A DNA stretch of 58,568 bases from Tissierellia bacterium KA00581. Its GTDB lineage: Bacteria; Bacillota; Clostridia; Tissierellales; Peptoniphilaceae. This document shows positions 7,880 through 16,820 of the stretch, one piece after another. The DNA is taken from NCBI GenBank assembly GCA_001552895.1, contig KQ959616.1, positions 1-58,568 of the forward strand, written 5' to 3'. The notes below the pieces were generated by a model. It was not told the DNA's origin. It worked only from the letters and a program-made list of their open reading frames with translations, and did no database searches. Position 1 is the first letter of the stretch, and each line of letters begins with the position of its first letter. Position numbers and translations under genes: made by a program.

Positions 7880-8374
7880 ATGAGAAAACTAAATAAGAAA
7901 ATAGGAATATTAATAGGTACAGGGACAGTTCTTTCTGGGATAGTGATGGCAGTGCTACTGAAAAAGAGAAGAAAAAAATTATCTGATATAGAAGATGATG
8001 ATTTTGACTTTGAATTGGATGAAATGGAGGATGATTCTTGTGTTAAAGATAAGTTTGATACGGAGCATCTTAAAGATGATATAGAAAAAGAAGAAATAGA
8101 TTCTCTAGTGGATGAATATTTAGAATATGAATCAAAAACGGAAGAAGAAAAACAAGATGAATTTAGAAGTTTATCAGTAAATGTAATGGATTTACTTTTA
8201 AAAGAAGTAATTTCAATGAGTGAAAACTTAAAGGCAGTTAAAAAGGATATTGATAGAATAGGTGAAGCGAAAGCACTGGTTCAAGAATTAGAAAATTGTA
8301 AAGAAGAAATTATTGCACTTTGGGAGCATATAGAAGCACTTTCAAATATCAAAGAAGAAGTAGATAGAGGGTAG
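7880..8374 (+). CDS. Membrane-anchored acidic protein, unknown
   Basis: 164 residues from ATG 7880 (GGAGGT 5 bases upstream; an in-frame TTG at 7868 precedes the ribosome site and is not used). One membrane helix, IGILIGTGTVLSGIVMAVLL, at about 7-26 is followed by KKRRKK, so the rest is probably cytoplasmic. Residues 35-100 are strongly acidic (DIEDDDFDFELDEMEDD), and the C-terminal half is predicted coiled coil. It lies between virB6 and prgI and is probably part of the same transfer operon, but I recognise no family. Confidence 0.65.
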   Translation: MRKLNKKIGILIGTGTVLSGIVMAVLLKKRRKKLSDIEDDDFDFELDEMEDDSCVKDKFDTEHLKDDIEKEEIDSLVDEYLEYESKTEEEKQDEFRSLSVNVMDLLLKEVISMSENLKAVKKDIDRIGEAKALVQELENCKEEIIALWEHIEALSNIKEEVDRG

Positions 8375-8377
8375 GTT

Positions 8378-8788
8378 ATGGCATATGTAAAAGTACCAAA
8401 AGATTTAACGAAAGTAAAAACTAAAGTGGCTCTTAACCTTACTAAAAGGCAACTTATAGGCTTTAGTATAGCAGGACTTATCGGATTTCCTGTGTATATG
8501 CTTTGTAAAAAATTTTTCAGTGTAGATATATCAATGATAGTTATGAGTATAGCGGTGCTTCCGGTTCTTTTTGCAACGCTTTATGAAAAAGATAATCTGC
8601 CCTTTGAAAAACATCTGGCATATATCCTAAGATTTCATAAAAGTAAAAAGATTAGGCTATATAAAGCAAAAAGCATTTATCATACCGAGAGAGCAAAAAA
8701 GCAGGATGCAGGAAGCGAAAATAAGGCAAACGGAAGGAGGAAGAAAATTGAACAAAGACAAAAGAAAAAAACAAGAGCAGCGAATTAA
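8378..8788 (+). CDS. PrgI/VirB3-like membrane protein
   Basis: 136 residues. The N-terminal VKVPKDLTKVKTKVALNLTKRQLIGFSIA, two adjacent membrane helices (about 27-45 and 50-68) and LPFEKHLAYILRF match the PrgI family, the VirB3-like partner fused to or preceding VirB4. Its last 41 bases overlap the beginning of virB4, where the basic tail contains the ribosome site of that gene. Confidence 0.85.
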   Translation: MAYVKVPKDLTKVKTKVALNLTKRQLIGFSIAGLIGFPVYMLCKKFFSVDISMIVMSIAVLPVLFATLYEKDNLPFEKHLAYILRFHKSKKIRLYKAKSIYHTERAKKQDAGSENKANGRRKKIEQRQKKKTRAAN

Positions 8789-11225
8789 AAAAGAAGAGAT
8801 GGAGCTAAAGAAAAATAAAAAAGAGTTATCAGAACTTAAAAAATCAGGCAAGAAAAAAACAAAGTCCAAAACAAATGGGAAATCATCGAAGAAAAAAGGG
8901 TGGTTTCCTTTTTTAGTGAAACAAGAAAAGAAAGAAACCGTACAAGATACCATTCCCTATAAACGAATGTTAAAAGACGGGATTTGTCAAATTGAAAAGA
9001 ACAAATTTAATAAAACTATTCGTTTTTTGGACATTAACTATAGACTTATGGAAGAGATGGATCAGGAAAGTATCTTCTCGGAATTTTCTTCTTTCTTGAA
9101 TTTCTTTAATTCCTCTGTGGAAGTAGAATTTAGTTATATCAACAGTATCGGTGAAAATGAGGAAATCAGTAGACTGATTGATATTAAAGAAAATATGGAT
9201 GATTTTAATGAAATTAGAAATGAATATAGACAAATGCTTTTAAGTCAAAGTTCCAAAGGAAATAATGGACTGTCTAAAAGTATGTATCTTACCTTTACCA
9301 TAGAAGCGGAGGATTTAAAGCAGGCAAAGAGTAGACTTGAGAGAATGGAAATGGATGTGTTAAATAACTTTAAGCAGATGGGAGTAAAAGCCTATGTACT
9401 TGACGGTGAGGAAAGACTTAAAACAATTCATGATATTTTAAATCCGAATGATAAACTTGTTTTTTCCTTTGAAGATTTAAAATATAGCGGACTGACAACC
9501 AAAGAGTACATTGTTCCTCCATCTTTTAATTTTTCCAAGCCAACCTATTTTAAAACCGGAGAGGTCTTTGCTGAAGTAAATTTCTTACAACTTTTGGCAT
9601 CGGATATTAAAGATGAAATGTTATCTGAGTTTTTAGAAATGGAAGAAAATATGATAGTTACCTTCCATATCAAAGCCATTGACCAGATGGAAGCGATAAA
9701 AAATGTAAAAAGAAAAATTACGGATTTAGATAAGATGAAATTAGAGGAAAACAAAAAAGCCATACGCAGTGGCTATGATATCGACATCTTACCAAGCGAC
9801 CTTGTAACTTATGGTGCAGAAGCAAAGAATCTCTTATCGGAACTACAAAATCATGATGAAAAGATGTTTTTAGTGACCATTCTTTTTATGAATACCAACA
9901 AAAGTAAGGGGAAACTAGATAATACGGTATTTGCATTAAAGTCAATTGCAAATAGACATAATTGCAGTTTGAAAAATCTAAATTACAGGCAGGAACAAGG
10001 ACTGGTTGCAAGTTTACCTCTTGGGATAAATGAAGTGGAAATCGAAAGAGGACTTACCACAAGTGCAGCAGCTATATTTATTCCATTTACAACGGAAGAA
10101 CTCTTTATCAAGGGAGAGAGCTTATATTACGGACTAAATGCACTGAGCAGAAATATCATTATGGCAGATCGAAAGAAACTAAAAAATCCAAATGGTCTAA
10201 TTTTAGGAACACCGGGTTCTGGTAAATCTTTTGCAGCCAAAAGGGAAATCACCAATGCCTTTTTAATTACGGATGATGACATTATCATAGCAGACCCGGA
10301 AGCTGAATATGCACCACTCGTAGAGGCTCTAAAAGGACAGGTTATTAAAATATCTCCGATTTCAAAAGACTATGTCAATCCGCTGGACATCAATATTGAC
10401 TATGCGGATGAAGATAATCCTTTGTCCTTAAAATCAGACTTCATACTATCTCTATTTGAACTCGTTGTAGGAGAAAAAAAGTTAAGTGCGGAAGAAATCT
10501 CCGTTATTGACCGTTGTTTGCCAATTTTATATAAAGCCTACTTTGAAAATCCTGTACCAGAAAATATGCCGATATTGGAAGATTTATATAATCTTCTTCA
10601 AAAACAGGAAGAAACCGTAGGAAAGAAACTTGCAGTAGAGATGGAGATTTATGTAAAGGGAAGTTTAAATGTCTTTAATCATAGAACGAATGTAGATACA
10701 AGTAACAGAGTGGTTTGTTATGACATCAAAGAGCTTGGAAAACAGCTTAAAAAGATAGGGATGCTCGTGGTGCAGGATCAGGTATGGAACAGAGTAACTA
10801 TAAACAGAGCAAGCAAAAAAGCGACAAGATACTATGTTGATGAATTTCATCTTTTGTTGAAAGAACCGCAAACAGCCAATTATTCCATTGAAATTTGGAA
10901 GCGTTTTAGAAAATGGGGCGGTATGCCGACAGGCTTAACTCAAAATATAAAGGACTTACTTGCAAGTCCTGAAATTGAAAATATATTTGACAATACCGAC
11001 TTTATTTTGATGCTTAACCAAGCGGGAACGGATAGAGATATTCTAGCTAAAAAACTCAACATCTCCAAACATCAGCTTTCCTATGTAACCAATTCGGGTG
11101 AAGGAGAGGGACTTATCTTTTATGGAAATACGATTGTTCCTTTTATAGACCAGTTTCCGAAAAATACAAAACTCTATTCACTAATCACAACGAAACCTGA
11201 AGAAGTAAAAAAGGCAGGTGAATAG
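8748..11225 (+). CDS. VirB4-like conjugation ATPase
   Basis: 825 residues from TTG 8748 (GGAGG 7 bases upstream); the frame is open from 8706. The first 60 residues are Lys/Glu-rich. The VirB4 N-terminal domain follows, and the ATPase core has Walker A GTPGSGKSF at about 487, DPEAEYAPLV just after, and Walker B RYYVDEFHLLL at about 696-706, ending with the characteristic KRFRKWGG...GLTQNIKDLL and NTDFILMLNQA. It powers the type IV secretion channel (CD1110-type). Confidence 0.92.
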   Translation: MNKDKRKKQEQRIKKEEMELKKNKKELSELKKSGKKKTKSKTNGKSSKKKGWFPFLVKQEKKETVQDTIPYKRMLKDGICQIEKNKFNKTIRFLDINYRLMEEMDQESIFSEFSSFLNFFNSSVEVEFSYINSIGENEEISRLIDIKENMDDFNEIRNEYRQMLLSQSSKGNNGLSKSMYLTFTIEAEDLKQAKSRLERMEMDVLNNFKQMGVKAYVLDGEERLKTIHDILNPNDKLVFSFEDLKYSGLTTKEYIVPPSFNFSKPTYFKTGEVFAEVNFLQLLASDIKDEMLSEFLEMEENMIVTFHIKAIDQMEAIKNVKRKITDLDKMKLEENKKAIRSGYDIDILPSDLVTYGAEAKNLLSELQNHDEKMFLVTILFMNTNKSKGKLDNTVFALKSIANRHNCSLKNLNYRQEQGLVASLPLGINEVEIERGLTTSAAAIFIPFTTEELFIKGESLYYGLNALSRNIIMADRKKLKNPNGLILGTPGSGKSFAAKREITNAFLITDDDIIIADPEAEYAPLVEALKGQVIKISPISKDYVNPLDINIDYADEDNPLSLKSDFILSLFELVVGEKKLSAEEISVIDRCLPILYKAYFENPVPENMPILEDLYNLLQKQEETVGKKLAVEMEIYVKGSLNVFNHRTNVDTSNRVVCYDIKELGKQLKKIGMLVVQDQVWNRVTINRASKKATRYYVDEFHLLLKEPQTANYSIEIWKRFRKWGGMPTGLTQNIKDLLASPEIENIFDNTDFILMLNQAGTDRDILAKKLNISKHQLSYVTNSGEGEGLIFYGNTIVPFIDQFPKNTKLYSLITTKPEEVKKAGE

Positions 11226-11227
11226 GG

Positions 11228-12250
11228 ATGAGTGTAGACAGGAGTAAAGAAGCATTCATAAAAGAAAATACAAATGAAATTATTTGTGGGAATGCACTTG
11301 AAACTTTAAGAAAATTTCCGGATGAAAGTATACATTGTGTGATTACCTCCCCACCCTACTATGGACTGAGAGATTACCACAAGGAAGAGCAAATCGGAAG
11401 AGAAACTACGGTAGAAGAATATCTTGACAGATTGGTAGCAGTATTTCATGAGGTGAGAAGAGTATTAAAAAAAGACGGCACCTGCTTTGTCGTGATTGGG
11501 GATTCTTATGTCGGTTCAGGAGGTGGAAAGGGAAAATATATTGATCCTAAATATCCAAAAGGAAGAAATGGACAAAATCCATCAATTACACAAAAGGTTT
11601 CAGGATATAAGTCAAAGGATTTAATGGGTATACCTTGGCTATTGGCTTTTGCTTTAAGAGAGGATGGGTGGTATTTACGTTCTGATATTATCTGGCATAA
11701 GGAAAATGCCATGCCGGAGGCTTGCAGGGATAGACCTACTCGTTCTTATGAGCATATTTTTTTACTTTCTAAATCAGCAAAATATTATTACAACTATGAA
11801 CAAATGGCAGAGCCGATGAAAGAAGTTAGCAAAAAAAGATATATGAGAGGAAGAAAGGCAGATAATAAATATTTAAAAGAAAATTCCGGAGCAAAGATAC
11901 AAAAAATCAATAAAGCAAGAAGATATGGAGAGTATATGGGAGATAATATTCCTCAGTTTCGTAATAAAAGAGATATTTGGACTATAAATACCGTATCTTT
12001 TAGAGGGGAACATTATGCTACTTTTCCACCTAAGTTAGCTGAAATTTGTATGATAGCGGGTTGCCCTAAAGGTGGAATAATCCTTGATCCTTTTATTGGA
12101 AGTGGAACAGTCGGATTTGTGGCACTTATGCAAGATAGAAAATATATCGGTATAGAATTAAATGAAGAGTATTGCAGGCTTGCAAGGGAAAGAATCGAAA
12201 GGGAGGTGAATTCTTTGAATGAAAAAGCAAATGAGATACAAAAAGAGTAG
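11228..12250 (+). CDS. DNA methyltransferase, TSPPY type (N4-C or N6-A)
   Basis: 340 residues. The catalytic motif TSPPYYGLRDY is at about residues 39-49 and the AdoMet motif DPFIGSGTVGFVAL at about 288-301, the circularly permuted (beta-class) order. The target-recognition part lies between. Such solitary methylases are common in Tn1549-like elements and probably protect the entering DNA. The stop codon overlaps the start of the next gene by 32 bases. It is the second of three or four methylase-like proteins in the element. Confidence 0.88.
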   Translation: MSVDRSKEAFIKENTNEIICGNALETLRKFPDESIHCVITSPPYYGLRDYHKEEQIGRETTVEEYLDRLVAVFHEVRRVLKKDGTCFVVIGDSYVGSGGGKGKYIDPKYPKGRNGQNPSITQKVSGYKSKDLMGIPWLLAFALREDGWYLRSDIIWHKENAMPEACRDRPTRSYEHIFLLSKSAKYYYNYEQMAEPMKEVSKKRYMRGRKADNKYLKENSGAKIQKINKARRYGEYMGDNIPQFRNKRDIWTINTVSFRGEHYATFPPKLAEICMIAGCPKGGIILDPFIGSGTVGFVALMQDRKYIGIELNEEYCRLARERIEREVNSLNEKANEIQKE

Positions 12251-14588
12251 AGAAAAGAATTTTAAAAAGAATACTTCTTTTGATTCAAGTCATCAAAATG
12301 TTAGTAGATATGACAATAATCTGTCAGATAATAATTCTATGGTAGATATACAAGAAAATTCCACATTAAAATCTAATAACATAAGTAGTAAAAAAATATA
12401 TAAAAAATTTTACAGTCAAGAAGATAATTTTATGAAAGGAAGCACAACTTTAAGTAAAGATAAGCTAGTATCTAAGAATCTATCAGATAGTTACAGAAGT
12501 AAACAATACGAAAATAATATACAAAACAATGAATTCCATGTTTCATGTGATGACAGAGAAAAAAATCAAACTTTCTCAGGGAAAGAAAATCATAAGAAAA
12601 AAATGCGAAAGCAGATAGATAAGTTTCATCAAGAAAAAGAGGTTTATGATCCATTATCTAAAGACATGGACAACGATGGAGTAATAGATAGGTATGATGT
12701 GGATTTTAGGGATAGTAAAGTATCATATCGAACTCTTGCAGATGATGAAAAGTATGATAATAGGCAAAATGATAAGGAAAAAAATTATGATGAATATGTA
12801 AAAAATCCAAAATCCAAGAATAAGAGATATAAAAATTATGCAAAAGAGAGCTTTTTCAAGGAAAGTTCAAAAGCAGAAAATCAGAAGAAATATGTGAAGA
12901 GTAATTTTGACGATCAGGAGTTTACAAGAGATAAAGATACGAAAAAGAAGTCATTTCAAGATGTAAAGAATGAGGGAAAAACCAGTGATAAAAGCACATC
13001 ACAAAAAAGAAAAGGGAAATTTGAAAATAAGGAAAAGAAAATTTCCAAGTTACAGCAAAAAAAGCAAAGACAAGAGCAGAAACTAAAAAATAAGGGAATT
13101 GACGGGAAAACTCAAAGTGCAAAAAGTGCTGTAATGGCAACGGGAATGGTAAAGAGATATTTGGAAAGTGGAAAAGAAGATAATGCCGGAGTTGAGGGAA
13201 CGCATAAGGCTGTAGAGAAAATAGAAACCATTTCAAGACATGCTTATCATAGTGGAAAGAAGAAGGCATTAAAGAGACAAAAGAAGATAAATAAACTTGA
13301 CAAGAGTATTCAGAAACAGGAAAAGAAACTCTTCTTTCAAAAAAATATGGAAGAACTAAAAAAGAGTAGTGAGTATCAGAATACTTCAAGATTAAAACAG
13401 TTTTTTAAAAGAAGGCAGTATAAAAGGCAGATTCAAAAGAAGTATAAAGATAGCGTAAAAAACAGAATAAAAAAATCCTTTATCGAGAGTAGTAAAAGAT
13501 TTGCTGAGTTTATAAGAGCCAGAGGTAAAAAGATGGGATTACTATTACTTATTGTTATAGGAATATTTTTTATGCTTTTTCAATCGGGAACTATGTTGAT
13601 GAACATGGGAACGGGTATGGTAAGCAATACTGTTTCTACGACCTATTTATCATCAGAAGATACATTAAAAGAAATCAATCAAGAATTTTCTTTTTTGGAA
13701 CAGGCTTTACAAGAGGAAATGGACAGTGTAGAGGAAAATTATCCGGGATATGATGAATATATTATAAATGGGAAAGAAAAAATCGGACACAATGTGCATG
13801 AACTCTTATCCTATATAACAGCCCGTTATGGTGTAGTAAAGAATATATCGGATGTAGAAAGAGAGATTAAAACTCTATTCCATCAAATGTATAGCTTAAC
13901 CTATAGAGAAGAAGTGGAAATTAGATATAAAACCGTTACATCCAGTTATACGGATGAAGATGGAAATGAGCATACTGAAAGTCATGAAGAGCCTTATGAG
14001 TATAAGAAACTCATTGTAAATTTGGAAAAAAGAGAGATGGACAGCATTATTAGGGATGTATTTAAGGAATATCCTAATAACTTATCTCATTATGAAATGC
14101 TACTTGCAAGTAAAGGAAATATGGAACTTGTTTTCGGAAATGGCAGTGGTGATTTTTCTGAGATTATTAATAATCCTGATTTTTCAAATCCCGGACTTGA
14201 ATTTAATGAAGAAAGTGTAAAAGCTATTGTGCATGAGGCGGAAAAACATATTGGAAAAAGATATGTATTCGGAGCAAATGGACCGAACAACTTTGATTGC
14301 TCTTCTTTTGTTTGTTGGACATATAGCCATTCGGGAATCAAAAATATGCCTCGTACTACTGCTTGGAGAATTTACACAGATTATTGTAATCCTGTTTCAC
14401 CAAGCGAAGCTAAAGCGGGAGATATTATATTTTTTAAAGGAACTTATGATTCAGGCTCACCCATTTCTCATGTAGGTATCTATGTAGGTGGTGGTTATAT
14501 GATTCATGCAGGAGATCCGATTCAGTATGCAAGGATTGATACACCATACTGGAAACAGCATTTTTACGGATTTGGTAGACCGAAATAG
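12219..14588 (+). CDS. NlpC/P60 cell-wall hydrolase of the transfer system (VirB1-like)
   Basis: 789 residues. The first 420 are polar and repetitive (Lys, Ser, Asn) and include an Asp-rich motif DPLSKDMDNDGVIDRYD at about 146-162. One membrane helix (MGLLLLIVIGIFFMLFQSG, about 441-459) leads to an extracellular part. The C-terminal NlpC/P60 domain has FDCSSFVCWTY (catalytic Cys), SHVGIYVGGG (His) and MIHAGD (third polar residue). It resembles the CD1108-type proteins but lacks a clear lysozyme domain before NlpC/P60. It would open peptidoglycan for the conjugation channel. The long intracellular part is unusual. Confidence 0.85.
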   Translation: MKKQMRYKKSREKNFKKNTSFDSSHQNVSRYDNNLSDNNSMVDIQENSTLKSNNISSKKIYKKFYSQEDNFMKGSTTLSKDKLVSKNLSDSYRSKQYENNIQNNEFHVSCDDREKNQTFSGKENHKKKMRKQIDKFHQEKEVYDPLSKDMDNDGVIDRYDVDFRDSKVSYRTLADDEKYDNRQNDKEKNYDEYVKNPKSKNKRYKNYAKESFFKESSKAENQKKYVKSNFDDQEFTRDKDTKKKSFQDVKNEGKTSDKSTSQKRKGKFENKEKKISKLQQKKQRQEQKLKNKGIDGKTQSAKSAVMATGMVKRYLESGKEDNAGVEGTHKAVEKIETISRHAYHSGKKKALKRQKKINKLDKSIQKQEKKLFFQKNMEELKKSSEYQNTSRLKQFFKRRQYKRQIQKKYKDSVKNRIKKSFIESSKRFAEFIRARGKKMGLLLLIVIGIFFMLFQSGTMLMNMGTGMVSNTVSTTYLSSEDTLKEINQEFSFLEQALQEEMDSVEENYPGYDEYIINGKEKIGHNVHELLSYITARYGVVKNISDVEREIKTLFHQMYSLTYREEVEIRYKTVTSSYTDEDGNEHTESHEEPYEYKKLIVNLEKREMDSIIRDVFKEYPNNLSHYEMLLASKGNMELVFGNGSGDFSEIINNPDFSNPGLEFNEESVKAIVHEAEKHIGKRYVFGANGPNNFDCSSFVCWTYSHSGIKNMPRTTAWRIYTDYCNPVSPSEAKAGDIIFFKGTYDSGSPISHVGIYVGGGYMIHAGDPIQYARIDTPYWKQHFYGFGRPK

Positions 14589-14599
14589 GAGGGAGTACA

Positions 14600-14872
14600 T
14601 TGAATAACAAGTATAGAAAAAATATTGAAAAACAAAAAGAAATTGATGAAAAGATAGAAGAACTAAAGTTAAAAAAAGAGATATTAAAAGAAGAGCAGGA
14701 AGAAATGGAAAGTGCTTGTATATTAAAAGAATATCGAAGTATTGATATTTCCATTGATGAATTTTTGGAAATGATAAAAAGTTACAAGAAAGATGAATTG
14801 AAGGAAAAAAGGAGTATGCAAAAAGCAGAAAATATAGAATATATGGAGGAAAATGATGAAAACCAAATTTAA
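14600..14872 (+). CDS. DUF4315-like small coiled-coil protein
   Basis: 90 residues from TTG 14600 (GGAGGGAG upstream). The N-terminal half is a coiled coil (KNIEKQKEIDEKIEELKLKK), followed by SIDISIDEFLEMIKSYKKDE. Size, pattern and position between the NlpC/P60 and DUF4366 genes match the DUF4315 family of Tn1549-like elements. Function unknown. It overlaps the next gene by 17 bases. Confidence 0.65.
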   Translation: MNNKYRKNIEKQKEIDEKIEELKLKKEILKEEQEEMESACILKEYRSIDISIDEFLEMIKSYKKDELKEKRSMQKAENIEYMEENDENQI

Positions 14873-16517
14873 AATGAATAAGAAATCCAAAGCCACCTTA
14901 TTTGGGATAATTGTTGTTATTGCCATGTTAATCGGAACTATGATTTTTAATAAACAGATTGTATTTGCACAGGGGAATTTATTACCAAGATTGATTAGTC
15001 CAGTGGAAGATATTAAAAAAGATGAGGTAGAAGTTAAGGTAAAATATGTCTTTCAAGATGATAGTCTTTACAAAGAAGAAAGTATTAAAGCAAAGGAAGG
15101 ACAGATTCTTGACAGTGGAGACATTCCTATATTGCCTGATGATATGAAATTTATAGATGAATTTTTGTTCTATAAAGTAAAGGGAGACGGGACAGACGAA
15201 ATTATTCGTAAAGTGGAAAAAGTTACTGTTAAGGATAAAAAAACGCAGACAGAGGAAAATAATGAAAAAAAAGATCCTAAAAACGAACAAAGTACACAAA
15301 CGGAAAATCCAAAAACAGAAGATAAAGAAGTTCAAACAGACATAGATAAAGAAAGCATATCTAAGATGGAAAAGGAATCGAAAGAGCTGAAAGAAAAATT
15401 AGATAAATTAAGTGAACAAGTCAAGGATAAGGACAAGTTAAATGATAAGCAAAAGGATAAAATCAAAGACTTGGAAGATGAAATAGAATCCTTGGAGAAA
15501 AGGCTGAAAAAGGAAAAAGAAAAGATGGATTCTTCTAAAGAAAATACAGAAATCAAAAAATCTGTGGAAGAACTGGAGAAGAAAATTAAAGAATTGCAGG
15601 AAAAATCAAATCAGATCAATAAACAAGACTATCCAAAGGCTATAACAAATCCATTGCCACAAGCATTACCACAAAATCCATCTTCATTTGTAAAAGGTAA
15701 TGCACCATCTGCATCAGTAGGTAGTGGAGATAGTGTAAAGAAAGAAAAGGGTGCCTTAAAATCATCTGCATCGGATACCTATAAAAATACAAAAAGTGAT
15801 GAGAATAAAGAAAGTAAAGAAAAAGAGGTTCGTTATCCTAATAAATTGACACCCAAACAGGCAGCAAGTAATAACAGTCAAAATTCGACTACGGATAGTG
15901 GAGAAAAGAATGTTCATACAAATAAAGGAGTAGCATCCGCCCCGTCTAAAGCTAGAGCTTCTGTTACTGAGAATAAGGATAATGCTAACAAGGATTATAG
16001 GGTTCATCATAATGACAATAAAGATGAAAAAAGTATTGATAAGTATTCTGCTGATGCAAGACAGTTTGTTACCTTCCAAACAAAATCAGGCAAGTCATTT
16101 CATTTAATTATCAACCATGATGAGCAAAGTGAAAATGTAATGCTTTTAACGGAAGTATCTGAAGATGATCTTCTTAATATGGTAGAGGGTAAGGAAAAGC
16201 CAAAAGAAGAAATAAAAAAAATTGAAGATACAGAGCCTAAATCTGAAGTTAAAAAAGAAGAGCCTAAAGCTGAAAATAAAGGAAACGGTCTTTATATATT
16301 TTTAGGTTTAATCATTGTCGCTGTAATAGGTGGAGGATACTATTTCAAGATTTATAAGAAAAATCAGGAAGATGATGAGGAAGATGAAGAAGAGTATGAT
16401 GAGTTTGAAGATTCCTATGAAAGAAAAGATGATGAAAGTGAAGTGCCAGACGAAGAAGAAAAACAAGAGATAGAAGATTTGGCAATTGATGCTTATGATG
16501 ATGAAGATGAGGGCTAA
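14856..16517 (+). CDS. DUF4366-like exported, membrane-anchored protein
   Basis: About 553 residues from ATG 14856 (GGAGGA 5 bases upstream; ATG 14853 is too close). An N-terminal signal segment (ATLFGIIVVIAMLIGTMIF) ends near VFAQG. A beta-rich domain follows (about 50-125), then a Thr/Gln/Glu-rich repeat-like linker (KKTQTEEN, STQTEN, KEVQTD), a coiled coil (about 160-250), a Ser/Asn-rich stretch, a membrane helix GLYIFLGLIIVAVIGGGYYF at about 478-497 and a very acidic cytoplasmic tail. This is the layout of DUF4366 proteins in Tn1549-type elements, presumed surface components of the mating apparatus. It is the last gene of the transfer operon. Confidence 0.75.
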   Translation: MKTKFKMNKKSKATLFGIIVVIAMLIGTMIFNKQIVFAQGNLLPRLISPVEDIKKDEVEVKVKYVFQDDSLYKEESIKAKEGQILDSGDIPILPDDMKFIDEFLFYKVKGDGTDEIIRKVEKVTVKDKKTQTEENNEKKDPKNEQSTQTENPKTEDKEVQTDIDKESISKMEKESKELKEKLDKLSEQVKDKDKLNDKQKDKIKDLEDEIESLEKRLKKEKEKMDSSKENTEIKKSVEELEKKIKELQEKSNQINKQDYPKAITNPLPQALPQNPSSFVKGNAPSASVGSGDSVKKEKGALKSSASDTYKNTKSDENKESKEKEVRYPNKLTPKQAASNNSQNSTTDSGEKNVHTNKGVASAPSKARASVTENKDNANKDYRVHHNDNKDEKSIDKYSADARQFVTFQTKSGKSFHLIINHDEQSENVMLLTEVSEDDLLNMVEGKEKPKEEIKKIEDTEPKSEVKKEEPKAENKGNGLYIFLGLIIVAVIGGGYYFKIYKKNQEDDEEDEEEYDEFEDSYERKDDESEVPDEEEKQEIEDLAIDAYDDEDEG

Positions 16518-16549
16518 AATTAGATATAAATGAAATTATCCACTCGATT

Positions 16550-16597
16550 TGTTGTGTTTACACTTAAAAAGAACAGAAAACGAGTGTAGACACAACA
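16550..16597. repeat. 15-bp inverted repeat after transfer operon
   Basis: TGTTGTGTTTACACT pairs with AGTGTAGACACAACA (one mismatch) across 18 bases. There is no T-tract, so it is more likely a protein-binding site or processing hairpin than a terminator. Confidence 0.5.
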
Positions 16598-16650
16598 ATG
16601 AGGGAGCAAGTTATTAACATGAAAATTATGTATGATTATTAGGGATAGAA

Positions 16651-16679
16651 TTGTACTTACAGTGAATTTATGGTATAAT
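16651..16679 (+). promoter_or_regulatory. Promoter for AlbA_2 gene
   Basis: TTGTAC, 17-base spacer, TATAAT. Good match to the sigma-A consensus, about 140 bases upstream of the gene. Confidence 0.65.
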
Positions 16680-16705
16680 TTTAGCAATAAAAACTTGAAT
16701 GTGGT

Positions 16706-16740
16706 AAGCCCAAGCCCGATTGTGGCTGGGTTATTTTTAT
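16706..16740 (+). terminator. Attenuator-like hairpin in AlbA_2 leader
   Basis: AAGCCCAAGCC pairs imperfectly with GGCTGGGTT, followed by ATTTTTAT. It lies between the promoter and the gene, so it may attenuate transcription. Confidence 0.5.
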
Positions 16741-16820
16741 CAAAGAAATAAAATTATAGACGATAAATATCCGTAATAGGTAATAATATTACATTATGGT
16801 ATAAGGGAGGTGTAGATAAA

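Larger units (their letters stand above)
16518..16820 (+). other. Intergenic control region before AlbA_2 gene
   Basis: 303 bases without a gene. They contain an inverted repeat just after the DUF4366 gene, a good sigma-A-like promoter and an attenuator-like hairpin, each listed separately. No open frame with a ribosome site was seen. Confidence 0.6.

Noticed and set aside
12922-13389. 155-residue minus-strand frame opposite the wall hydrolase
   Set aside because: Phe/Ser/His-rich antisense shadow of a Lys-rich region; no start signal.
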